Shown here: piece after piece, positions 10,770 to 21,135 of the stretch
How positions within the stretch are numbered: position 1 is the first letter of the stretch
Layout of the letters: every line of letters starts with the position of its first letter
Source of the DNA: Adiantum capillus-veneris
Taxonomy: Eukaryota; Streptophyta; Polypodiopsida; Polypodiales; Pteridaceae
Assembly (NCBI GenBank): GCA_014529385.2
Contig: CM043967.1
Coordinates: 127,259,182 to 127,323,181, forward strand
Reading direction: 5' to 3'
Length of the DNA: 64,000 nucleotides
Notes under the pieces: generated by a model
Told to the model about the DNA's origin: nothing
Databases searched by the model: none
The model's input: only the letters and a program-made list of their open reading frames with translations
Program-made: the position numbers and the translations under genes

Positions 10770-12757
10770 TGAGTAGCGTTAAATGGTAACCTTGCATTTG
10801 CACTACATTTCTACTTAAATTTATATATTTTTTATCAAAGTTTTAACCTAGTGTTCATTCTCTCTTTCCGTAATAGCTTTTTTCCATACAAACACCTCAG
10901 ATCTTTATGCATTTACATCATATTTCTCTCTTCATGCTAAATGTAAATAGTAAACTTAATTCTACTCTCCTAGTTTTTTTACTGTATATTCTTTTAACTA
11001 ATTACCTTTACTAATTTAAATAGCTAAATACATCCCATAATTTGTAAATAAATAATTTATGGGCACTTATCTTACCCATCTTCTCTCAAGGGTAGGGTTA
11101 ACCTTGTAGGCCTTCCCTTCCCCACCACCATGTGACCCAAGTCTTGGATCATTTACTTGTGTTGGTCAACAAATTTGAAATATAATGTATATCCCCAATA
11201 AATCAAACTTTAGTGGAGCCTACCTCATTTGCTTAAGGTGGATTCCCTTTTGAAAAAAGCATGCTACACCTTGGATGCATGCTAAAGGGGCCCCTACAAG
11301 GAGGCTTGGTTCAAAAGGTGTTTTGGATGCATCTTGAACGCCTTAGCTCGTGGGTATACTTGAGAAACACTCCAAAATCAGCTTAAACACTTTGAGAAGG
11401 TCAACTTTGCCTTTTATAGCACCCAATTCTGAGTTACAGGCTGAAAGTTATGGTGAAAACAAGGTGCTGCGGACACTATTACTGCAGGTCAAAGTTACAA
11501 TCAGGTAAACCACAAAGGTGAAAAGTTTTCCTGACTTCTCCAACATTCTAAAATACCAATGGGGAGTTAAAAACCACTTGCATGTGGAGGGGTCGGCTCA
11601 AGATGCTTCCAGAGACACAACAAACAGGATGGGGACACTCTGCAGGAGCCACTGGAGGGACATCATGGTGGGGCCCACATACATTATCAACCCTTATGGA
11701 GCCTCCACGACCTAAAAGGCTATTTTTAATGAAAAAATAAGTCCCTTATTTGCATAATTGAAGGAATGGTCAAAAGGGAACCTAACTATGGTTAATCACC
11801 TACCCTAGTCAAATTTAACCTAACCCAAGGTCTTGTACATCTATAAAAAGGCCCTTTGGCAAGCACAAAAATACACACACCTACTCCATTGCTGCAAATA
11901 AGCCCCTCTAAGGTTAGGGAAGCCCTAATCTCTCTCTCCTCTTGTCTCCCTATCCATTTCCTAAGCTCGCTATCATAAGCGGCACCATAGAGAGAGCATC
12001 AATATGCTATTGCTACCATTCTCTTGCGAACATTTCTCTTATCATACTTATCCCTAAATAAGGATTGTAGATTCTATATGAGAGCAAGGATATCAAGTTC
12101 AATGATCTATCTCATGGTTTGATCAACCAATTGTTGCAATTGGGGTGTCGTCCTCACACTTTTGCTCTAAACGCATGTAAAATTGGTAAGCATATCTTGG
12201 CAGCTTCTCATATTTTGTGCTCATTGGGTTACTTGTTTGTTGAGAAATTTTTTTGTGCACCATGGTGTCTATTTGCTTGGCTTCTCTCCTTATGTTGTGT
12301 GTAAGTAAGTCTTGGGGCTCCATAGATGGAGAAGAGCTCTCTATGCATGCCGCCGTATGTGTGTAAGTAGTCTCTTCTTTTGGGAAAGGAAAGGAGTTGT
12401 CAAGTATTTGTGCATTATGGTGTTTTGAGTTTTGAGGTTTTGTGCTTGCTTTTCTTAGAAGTATATGAGCACTAATATGGTGAAGGTCAATCTTTGCATG
12501 TGAGTTTGTGCAGTGTTCAAAGGGATTGCTTAAGGAGTGTGTGTTGAATGGTTGAAGGGCATTTTGTGTTGAAGCACATAAGGAAGGTGTGAGTGTGCGT
12601 GTGTGTGTGTGTGTGTTGTATATGGTTTGTTTTTGGTTTCCTTCTTTCTCCATAAAAGAGGGTGTTGCCCCTAAGAAATATGCGTGTGTAGGGTCTCACG
12701 GAGTGGTTGTCTGGTGGGAGCCTTGAGTTGAGCCCCATCTCAAAAAATCCGCTCTCA
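10770..12757 (+). repeat. Tat 5' LTR
   Basis: 1988 bp, TG...CA ends. The 12-bp excess over the 3' copy is explained by a longer TG tract near 12600. A TATA box CTATAAAAAG is at 11841-11850, followed by CA-rich sequence where transcripts probably start. Confidence 0.93.
11841..11850 (+). promoter_or_regulatory. TATA box of Tat 5' LTR
   Basis: CTATAAAAAG is a good plant TATA box. The same sequence is conserved in the 3' LTR at 19912-19921. Confidence 0.7.
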
Positions 12758-12763
12758 TAAAAG

Positions 12764-12780
12764 TGGTGCCCCCACTGAGG
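12764..12780 (+). promoter_or_regulatory. Tat primer-binding site
   Basis: TGGTGCCCCCACTGAGG begins six bases after the 5' LTR. The initial TGG pairs with tRNA CCA. It is not the usual initiator-Met site, and I cannot name the tRNA with confidence. Confidence 0.65.
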
Positions 12781-12809
12781 AACTTTCCTAATTGCCTTCT
12801 ATTCTCCTC

Positions 12810-13022
12810 ATGAACAATAGAGTTGCACCATATGATTTTCATTTTTCACAACGTATCAGAATTAACATTTGTGTAGATCGCAAATTTTTTTACCAACAAC
12901 GCATTGTTTTTATGTTTGGAGCAGAAAGACTTGGTGAAATCTTGGCATCTCCAAATCCCATCATTCTTCCATTTATTAATTATGATGATTCATTTGATGT
13001 CCATGTTTTTATTTTGTTTTGA
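12810..13022 (+). CDS. Tat leader ORF A, 70 aa, unknown function
   Basis: ATG-started frame of 70 codons between PBS and gag. I recognise no domain. It is a paralogue of the next ORF: the two proteins have the same length and align end to end without a gap with about 30 of 70 identities, concentrated from residue 25 on (KF..Q..I, FG..RL..I.AS.NP.ILP.INY, DV..FIL). The C-terminus is hydrophobic. Ogre/Tat elements are known to carry an extra ORF before gag, but a tandem pair of such short ones is not something I recall. It has no internal stop although gag-pol of the same element has several. Confidence 0.6.
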   Translation: MNNRVAPYDFHFSQRIRINICVDRKFFYQQRIVFMFGAERLGEILASPNPIILPFINYDDSFDVHVFILF

Positions 13023-13105
13023 GGGAGGGACAAGAGGCACTTAGATAGCGATCCACTCAAAGGAAACTTTCGTCAAGAGAAAGAAAAAGGAGAACACATT
13101 GTCAC

Positions 13106-13318
13106 ATGAACCAACCTGGAGCTGCTTCTCCTTTTACACCCATAGCTCGTCAATCTGTGCACATCATAATTGCTACAAAATTTAGATTTCAAGCAACCAT
13201 TAGGAGAATTTTTGGACCCACTCGCCTTAATAAAATTAATGCCTCAATCAACCCTTTTATTTTGCCTATGATAAATTATGAACTAACACTTGATGTATAT
13301 ATTTTCATTTTGATGTGA
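13106..13318 (+). CDS. Tat leader ORF B, 70 aa, paralogue of ORF A
   Basis: Second 70-codon ATG frame, 83 bp after ORF A, ending about 53 bp before the gag ATG. It aligns gaplessly with ORF A. Shared residues include F10, R15, I20, K25-F26, Q29, I32, F36-G37, R40-L41, I44, A46-S47, N49-P50, I52-L53-P54, I56-N57-Y58, D63-V64 and F67-I68-L69. The match pattern (conserved core, variable N-terminus) implies an old duplication kept under constraint. Function unknown. Confidence 0.6.
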   Translation: MNQPGAASPFTPIARQSVHIIIATKFRFQATIRRIFGPTRLNKINASINPFILPMINYELTLDVYIFILM

Positions 13319-13371
13319 TCACTCATCGTAGTCAAAACTTTGTGGTACACAAACCTCCTTGTATTGTAAAA

Positions 13372-14220
13372 ATGTCAAGCACTTTTCCTACCTTTCATTC
13401 TAAAAATGGTGAGGATGCACAAGAATTTCTGGATAATTTGGAGATGGCACACCTCATCTCTGGGAGAGATCAAGAAGAGGTAAAGCTGCGTGCTTTTCCA
13501 CTCGTTCTCAAAGGGGAGGCTAAGGCATGGTACGAGGCCTTGCAACCTCAAAACAAAACCAATTGGGAGAGGCTACGTGCAATTTTTCTTGCCAAATTTG
13601 GGCAAGGAGATACTCCAGAGGGTCTTTGGAATTGTCTACTTCAACATAAACAGGTATTCCTTGAAGAGTACCCATCTTATGAGGCCGTTTTCCTTAACCT
13701 ATGGGATAGATGGGAGGCTACCTTACAAAACCAAGGTGGTGCACCAAACTTTCTAAAGAAAGATAGGTTCATGGCTGGCTTGTATCCAATTTTGAAGACC
13801 AAGGTAGAGTTAAAATTCCCATCAACATTTGAGGAAGCACGTGAGATGGCCATGGTCAAATTCAAGAAGTTAAATTTTCAAGCACATAGAACAAGGGACC
13901 TAAATGAAGTCATTGAGAGGGATTCTTCACCAATCATGGGAGCACAAGTTAGGGGCTCTCTTGCCCAAACTTCACAAATAGGGGAAGGATCACAACAAGA
14001 GATATTGCAAAGATTAACTCAATAACTAGAGAGTCTCACCTTGAATCTAGTGCAGGGCCTACCCCAACAACGACAACCAAGAGAAGGGAATCGCAATCAA
14101 CGACGTCAAGCACAAGAGTTGAGATGCTGGAATTGCAACGAAGTTGGTCATGGCATGTATAATTGCCCTCACCCTCGAAGGCTTCCAGGGGACATATACC
14201 CTCCTAGACCCCCTCCGCTC
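13372..14220 (+). pseudogene. gag: Tat gag with zinc knuckle
   Basis: Start chosen at the ATG at 13372 (MSSTFPTFH); the frame is open upstream to 13315 but without ATG. The capsid region has DAQEFLDNLEMA, LRAFPLVLKGEAKAWYEAL and related retrotransposon-gag motifs. A TAA at 14023-14025 (LTQ-stop-LESL) interrupts it, probably CAA to TAA. The same frame continues to a CCHC zinc knuckle, CWNCNEVGHGMYNC, at about 14122-14163, followed by a proline-rich stretch. Gag forms the virus-like particle and binds element RNA. Confidence 0.88.
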
Positions 14221-16301
14221 ATGGTGCAGCAAGAGCATGCTCAAGCCCCGCAAATTCTTCGTCAACCACCACCACCTCCAGTGGCAAACATCCCTCCTGT
14301 CCCACCAGTGGAGGAAGAGAGAGGAGTAAACGTCATAAAGCTGGAAGAGGAGATAGAGGTGATCCCTATACATTTTGATGTTATGCCAGCAGAAAAGCGC
14401 ACAAGAGCACACAATAAGGATGAAGACACACGGAATGAAGAGTCAGAACCTGCAAGGAAGGAGAGGAAGAAAAAGTCAAAGAAGGAGGAAGGAGGCAAGA
14501 AGCAAAGGTCAAGGCGAAGGGAGATCGGCATCAACGATTTTCCATTAGGAAAGAATATGGAACCCTACAACATCTTAGAAGATCTGCAAACTCAAAAGCC
14601 CAATATTTCTTGGCCTCAACTCCTACATCTATCACCCAAGGTGAGAAAGCACTGGTCCAAACTTGTAAGCACAAGACTCCCAAGAAAGAAAGAAAAGGTG
14701 AGAGTAAAGGCATTGACTTCAAAGCCACAACAAGATGTGGAACCTATTGTAAATGCTTATGTAAGGGGTAGGAAGGTATCCAATGTGTATGTTGATGGTG
14801 GAGCACAAATGTGTGTGATCACGGAAAGAGCCATGAATAGACTAGGGCTTGAAATTACTAAATCCTCTAATTGTCAAGCTAGGCTGGCCAACAATGCAAG
14901 TGTGAAGTGCCTAGGGATCATCAAGAATGTAAAAGTTTCTGTATGTAATATAGATGCACGTGTGGACATGTATGTTATGCCAGCCAAAGGGGAGGGCTAT
15001 CCCATCATCCTAGGGAGGCCTTGGCTCATTGCTGTGAATGCATATCAAAAATGGGGACGAGGACAATTGATTCTCAAAAAGGGGCAACATGTAGTATATG
15101 ATTGGCATGAAGGAAAGCAACTTGACATCAACTATGAGACCATAGCTGATGAAGAAAGTGAAGAGAGTTTTGGCTCAAGCGACGAGGAAGGTTCAACCAC
15201 TACATCCAATAGCAAAGAAGAATCATCTTTGGAGGTAATGGGAATCATCTTCAACACATCAAAAACTCCAGCAATAGAGGTTGACCCAACAAAGGAGCAA
15301 ACAAAGGATGACAAAGGTGACCACAAGCACTTTGAAGACTTTGAGAGGATGCTTGCAAAAGATCTTACCCCTGAGGAGAAGCGGTCCTACATCGATATGC
15401 TCAAGAGGTATCCCAATTTGTTTATCACTGATTACTCACAAATTAGAGGTGTGGATGTTATAGAGCATGGCATAGAATTAAAACCAGGTACTAAACCTGT
15501 GGCTCAAAAGCTAAGGCGCCTAGGAAAAATACAACAAGAGGCACTTTTGACAGAGGTTAACCGACTCCTCAAAGCTGGTTTCATTTACCCTGTGTCTAAC
15601 TCTGAGTGGGTGTCCCCAATTGTAGTAACTCCTAAAAAGAACGGAAAATGGAGAGTCTGTGTTGACTACAAACCGCTCAATGCTGCAACAAAGAGGGATC
15701 ATTTTCCTCTTCCTTTCCAAGATGAAATCTTAAACGAAGTAGCCGGCTATGAATGTTACACAGTGTGTGATGGGTATTCAGGGTATTTTCAAATCAGAAT
15801 AGCAGAATAAGATCAGTTAAAAACCACTTTCATCACACCTTGGGGTTGCTTTGCCTATAGAGTGATGCCATTTGGGCTCACAAATGCTCCTAGTACCTTT
15901 ATAAGGTTTACAACTCTTGTCTTTCAGCCCTTCTTTGGAAAGTCAATTAGGGTTTTTATGGATGACTTCTGTATCTATAGTAGCCAAAGACTTCATTGCC
16001 AAAAAGTTGAGGAGGGGCTTAGGAGGCTTCATCAATTTGGGGGACAGCTTAACCCTGAGAAGTGTCACATTGCAGAGTCACAAGTGGTATTGCTAAGTCA
16101 TGTGGTTTCTTTGCAAGGAATTCAAGTGGATCCATCAAAAGTAAATGCTCTCTTGTCACTACAACCACCAATGACAACCAAGGAGCTCATGACTTTCAAC
16201 CACAAAGTAAGGTACATGTCTCGTTTCATTCACCTTCTAGCGGAAGCTATTGCACCTTTGCACAAGCTAGCAAACAAACCCACATTTGAATGGAGTAAAG
16301 G
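14221..16301 (+). pseudogene. pol: Tat protease and reverse transcriptase
   Basis: After a Lys/Glu-rich linker, the aspartic-protease-like motif VYVDGGAQMCVIT is at about 14785-14825, then GYPIILGRPWL. RT starts near 15470: PKKNGKWRVCVDYKPLN, DGYSGYFQIRI, a TAA at 15808-15810 (probably GAA originally), then VMPFGLTNAPSTF and the catalytic FMDD near 15955. The second half of RT shifts frame near 16300, where 16286-17695 takes over. The 14041-15810 stretch is an uninterrupted 589 codons. Defective because of the stop in RT and the frameshift. Confidence 0.9.
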
Positions 16302-17180
16302 GTATTCTCAACTCTCTTCCAACAATAATGCCACCAAATCCAAAGGATACATATTACATCACGCCAAGTGTAGGAATGGAGGCCATCGATGTAGTTCTCA
16401 TGCAAAAAGACCCAAAAACATGCTACATGAGGCCAGTATACTTTGCAAGCAAAGTCATGACCGCTGCAGAGCAGGGCTACACCGATATGGAGAAGGTGGT
16501 ATTCACAATTATGTTTGCGGTAAGAAAGTTTCGATCATATCTCTTACCTGCACCATTTGTCATTCTCACCATGGAAAACAATTTACCATATGTTGTGCAA
16601 CACATGAGCCTCTCATCTAGGATAGCCAAATGGGTTCTAGAACTTCAAGAGTTCGAATACACTTTTCTTGTGGAAGATAGCACAAGGGCAGGTCTTGCAG
16701 ACATTCTCACATACAAAGTGAGAGAAAGGAAAGAGTCACCAAAGGCAGGAGACAAAGCTACACCACAAAATAATGAGGAGGAGATGGACAATGCACACAT
16801 TTTGTGCTTTGATGGAGCTTACCGACGACAACACGATCAGGCAGCAGGGGGGGTTCTTATTCTAAGTCCACAAAGGGAAGTTCTTGTTAAGAAAGGTATC
16901 ACCTTGGAAAATGTTCATTCTAATAATGAGGCTGAGTATGTCACCTTAAAGTTGGGGCTTGAAGAATGCAGAAAACTTGGCATCGAAAGACTTATAATAA
17001 GAGGTGATTCCTTACTAGTTATTAGGCAAATCCAAGGGATATGGAAGTGCAAGAATCCTACTCTAGTGGAGTGGCTTAGACAGGTGAAGTCTTTGATAAA
17101 GAACTTTGAAGCTACACAGGTACAGCATGTTGTGAGAACCCTCAACAAGGAAGCAGATTATCTCGCCAATGAGAAACTTC
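16302..17180 (+). pseudogene. pol: Tat RNase H and second archaeal-type RNase H
   Basis: The RT-linked RNase H is at about 16330-16720 (YFASKVMTAAEQGYTDMEK). A second RNase H of archaeal type (aRNH) follows at about 16797-17180: the first acidic residue lies in LCFDGAYRR, with AAGGVLILSP, NNEAEY, RGDSLLVIRQIQG and LNKEADYLAN supplying the expected E, D and final acidic positions. The double arrangement is diagnostic for Tat-lineage gypsy elements. aRNH is presumed to help remove the RNA template. Confidence 0.88.
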
Positions 17181-18468
17181 AGATCATGGTAGGAGGTGTG
17201 AAGCTCTACGAACCAAAGTACCAAGGCCAAGAGGAATTGAAGGACATCATATTTTTCCTCCAAACTGGTGAGTGCCCTAAACACTTGGATAAAGTGCAAA
17301 GGCATAGGTTGGTAAAAAAGGAAACTCCTTACCAACTCATAGGAGATGATCTGTATCATAAAGGGAAAGATTTGGTGCTAAGAAGGGTGCCCTCTGTTCA
17401 AGAAATAGAGAGAATCCTCTTTTCATGCCATGATGATGTCTGTGGGGGTCATTTTTCTCATGATATTACAAACAGGAAGATTTTTCCAGCAGGGTTTGTT
17501 TGGCCAAGTCTACACCGTGATGTCCAGCATTGGTGTAAGTCATGCAAAGGTTGTCAGATTGCTGGAAATCGACGACTCGCTTACGAACCTCGAGTTCCAA
17601 TAATTTCGTATGGTCCTTTTGAGAAGTGGGGTGTGGATGCAATAGGCCCCTTACCTCGCACATCTACCGGGAAGGTCTTCATCATTGTGGAGTAGATTAC
17701 ATGACACGATGGGCGGAGGCAGCAAGTACAACACGAATTATAGCCGAGGAGGTATCAAAATTTATCTTTGATCACATATGTAGTAGATTCGGCACACCAT
17801 TAGAGATTTTGTCAGATCGTGGTCCAGGGTTTAGAGCAGAGCTCCTAGATAATCTTTTGGCAAAGTTAAAAGTCAAACATTTGCATTCTACACCTTACTA
17901 CCCTCAGTGCAATGGGTTGGTTGAAAAGGTGAATGGAATGATATGTAAGATCATTTCTAAGCAGGTTGCAGATCGACCAAACGACTGGGGTCGTCATTTG
18001 ACCGCAGCTCTATGGGCATACAGAACATCTTTCAAGGTATCCACTCAATTCACTCCTTTTCATTTGGTATATGGACAGGAGGCACTCCTTCTTATTGAGG
18101 TGGAGATTGCAAGCCTACGCATTCTCTCACGGGGAGCAAAGAAGCCAAAAGAAGCTTTGCATGAAAGAATTTTAGATCTTCAACGACTTGAACTTGATAG
18201 AGAAGAGTCCATCGACTATTACATTGCCCAAGCCACAAGCCAAAGGGACAAAATCAATAAGAAGCTCAATGGGAAAGGATTGAAGGAAGGTATGTTGGTT
18301 CTTCGCTATGATAACCGACTTGATACTCGACTTGACAAAAAGTTTTTGCAAAGATGGGAGGGACCTTTCATGATAAAAACAAAGTTTGGGAATGGTAGTT
18401 ACAGATTAGTAGATTTATCAGGAAAACTCCACAAGACCAGAGTCAATGGATGGAGATTAAAGCCCTAG
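17181..18468 (+). pseudogene. pol: Tat integrase
   Basis: The zinc-binding domain (HDDVCGGHFSHD with CKSCKGCQ) is at 17425-17560. Catalytic core: D in WGVDAIGPLP, D in LSDRGPGF, E in GLVEKVNGM. The frame ends with TAG at 17693-17695; the next frame (17626-18468) carries the rest, so a one-base shift near 17690 is needed. The C-terminal part (KFLQRWEGPFMI ... WRLKP) has the usual GPFxI region and no chromodomain. Confidence 0.9.
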
Positions 18469-18795
18469 TTTCAACGTATCACTCCATTGATAGGAAGTCA
18501 TCTACTTACATCGTCTAAGCTCCAAATTGGCATGGCTCCCTTCGGCTTGGCAAATGCTCCACCTATTTTTAAAGCTTTGATGTGCAAAGAAGAACCAGCC
18601 TTGGAATCTCAACATACCCAAGGCAACCCTCCCATCTCCGATTTATGGGATTGAGGTAATGAAAAGCAGGTCTAATGGAGTAAAAAAGTGTAAATCGCTC
18701 CTCCTTTTTTCAAAACAATAAGAAAAAAAGAAAAAAAAAAGAAAGAAAAGAAAAAAAGAAAAAAAAAGAAGAAGAAAAAAAAAACTTTTTTGTTT
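18469..18795 (+). other. Tat 3' untranslated segment with A-rich tract
   Basis: Non-coding between integrase and LTR. A purine (A/G) tract of about 66 bp lies at 18719-18784. Confidence 0.7.
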
Positions 18796-18840
18796 CATCT
18801 AGGAGCATGAATGATCCTAGATGAAGGGGGAGGGCTAATA
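18796..18840 (+). promoter_or_regulatory. Hairpin and polypurine tract of Tat element
   Basis: Perfect 9-bp inverted repeat CATCTAGGA / TCCTAGATG (18796-18804 and 18815-18823) with a 10-base loop, directly followed by the polypurine tract GAAGGGGGAGGG and four to five bases before the 3' LTR. Confidence 0.7.
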
Positions 18841-20816
18841 TGAGTAGCGTTACATGGTAACCTTGCATTTGCACTACATTTCTACTTAAATGTATATATT
18901 TTTTATCAAAGTTTTAACCTAGTGTTCATTCTCTCTTTCCGTAATAGCCTTTTTCCATACAAACACCTCAGATCTTTATGCATTTACATCATATTTCTCT
19001 CTTCATGCTAAATGTAAATAGTAAACTTAATTCTACTCTCCTAGTTTTTTTACTGTATATTCTTTTAACTAATTACCTTCACTAATTTAAATAGCTAAAT
19101 ACATCCCATAATTTGTAAATAAATAATTTATGGGCACTTATCTTACCCATCTTCTCTCAAGGGTAGGGTTAACCTTGTAGGCCTTCCCTTCCCCACCACT
19201 ATGTGACCCAAGTCTTGGATCATTTACTTGTGTTGGTCAATAAATTTTAAATATAATGTATATCCCTAATAAATCAAACTTTATTGGAGCCTACCTCATT
19301 TGTTTAAGGTGGATTCCCTTTTGAAAAAAGCATGCTACACCTTGGATGCATGCTAAAGGGGCCCCTACAAGGAGGCTTGGTTCAAAAGGTGTTTTGGATG
19401 CATCTTGAACGCCTTAGCTCGTGGGTATACTTGATGAACACTCCAAAATCAGCTTAAACACTTTGAGAAGGTCAACTTTGCCTTTTATAGCACCCAATTC
19501 TGAGTTACAGGCTGAAAGTTATGGTGAAAACAAGGTGCTGCGGACACTATTACTGCAGGTCAAAGTTACAATCAGGTAAACCACAAAGGTGAAAAGTTTT
19601 CTTGACTTCTCCAACATTCTAAAATACCAATGGGGAGTTAAAAACCACTTGCATGTGGAGGGGTCGGCTCAAGATGCTTCCAGAGACACAACAAATAGGA
19701 TGGGGACACTCTGCAGGAGCCACTGGAGGGACATCATGGTGGGGCCCACATACATTATCAACCCTTATGGAGCCTCCACGACCTAAAAGGCTATTTTAAA
19801 TAAAAAAATAAGTCCCTTATTTGCATAATTGAAGGAATGGTCAAAAGGGAACCTAACTATGGTTAATCACCTACCCTAGTCAAATTTAACCTAACCCAAG
19901 GTCTTGTACATCTATAAAAAGGCCCTTTGGCAAGCACAAAAATACACACACCTACTCCATTGCTGCAAATAAGCCCCTCTAAGGTTAGGGAAGCCCTAAT
20001 CTCTCTCTCCTCTTGTCTCCCTATCCATTTCCTAAGCTCGCTATCATAAGCGGCACCATAGAGAGAGCATCAATATGCTATTGCTACCATTCTCTTGCGA
20101 ACATTTCTCTTATCATACTTATCCCTAAATAAGGATTGTAGATTCTATATGAGAGCAAGGATATCAAGTTCAATGATCTATCTCATGGTTTGATCAACAA
20201 ATTGTTGCAATTGGGGTGTCGTCGTCACACTTTTGCTCTAAACGCATGTAAAATTGGAAAGCATATCTTGGCAGCTTCTCATATTTTGTGCTCATTGGGT
20301 TGCTTGTTTGTTGAGAAAGCTTTTTGTGCACCATGGTGTCTATTTGCTTGGCTTCTCTCCTTATGTTGTGTGTAAGTAAGTCTTGGGGCTCCATAGATGG
20401 AGAAGAGCTCTCTATGCATGCCGCCTTATGTGTGTAAGTAGTCTCTTCTTTTGGGAAAGGAAAGGAGTTGTCAAGTATTTGTGCATTATAGTGTTTTGAG
20501 TTTTGAGGTTTTGTGCTTGCTTTTCTTAGAAGTATATGAGCACTAATATGGTGAAGGTCAATCTTTGCATGTGAGTTTGTGCAGTGTTCAAAGGGATTGC
20601 TTAAGGAGTGTGTGTTGAATGGTTGAAGGGCATTTTGTGTTGAAGCACATAAGGAAGGTGTGAGTGTGCGTGTGTTGTATATGGTTTGTTTTTGGTTTCC
20701 TTATTTCCCCATAAAAGAGGGTGGTGCCCCTAAGAAATATGCGTGTGTAGGGTCTCACTGAGTGGTTGTCTGGTGGGAGCCTTGAGTTGAGCCCCATCTC
20801 AAAAAATCCGCTCTCA
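18841..20816 (+). repeat. Tat 3' LTR
   Basis: 1976 bp copy of 10770-12757, TG...CA, same TATA box, shorter TG tract near 20670. Followed by CCGC. Confidence 0.93.
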
Positions 20817-21135
20817 CCGCATTCACTCTTGGCCGTCTTGAGAGTGCATCAGCTACTTGATTATGCTTTCCAGCAATGTGAGCAATATGAAAATAAAATT
20901 GTGAAAGGAAATTTGCCCACCTCATTTGTTTGTCGGAGAGCTTGGTCTGCGTCATGAAGTACTTAAGACTTTGGTGATCCGTTCGCAGAATGAAAGGAGT
21001 TCCCAATAAATAGTGCTTCCATGAGTCTAAGGCATGTAGAACTGCAAGGAGTTCTTTTTCGTATATGCCGAGAGCTTGCTCAACAGGGTCGAGCCTTCGA
21101 CTCTCATAGCCTATGGCATGCCCTTCTTGGAGCAA
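20817..21135 (-). pseudogene. pol: Chromovirus RNase H (upstream part of split pol)
   Basis: Reads GHAIGYESRRLDPVEQ, YEKELLAVLHAL, HQSLKYFMTQ and HNQVADALSRRP, the gypsy RNase H with its catalytic D of VADALSR. It is interrupted at the Tat insertion right after this motif and resumes at 10769. A frameshift near 21111-21135 separates it from RT. Confidence 0.9.

Larger units (their letters stand above)
10770..20816 (+). mobile_element. Tat-type Ty3/gypsy retrotransposon nested in chromovirus
   Basis: 10.05-kb complete element: LTR, PBS, two small paralogous ORFs, gag, zinc knuckle, protease, RT, RNase H, a second archaeal-type RNase H, integrase, an A-rich tract, a hairpin, polypurine tract, LTR. 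The second RNase H between pol RNase H and integrase is the hallmark of the plant Tat lineage (which includes Ogre). At least two in-frame stops and two frameshifts disable it. Its LTRs differ by roughly 1-2% by eye plus one 12-bp microsatellite change. Confidence 0.93.

Noticed and set aside
14023-14025. Readthrough stop in Tat gag
   Set aside because: It interrupts gag before the zinc knuckle and is one transition from CAA; decay is simpler.
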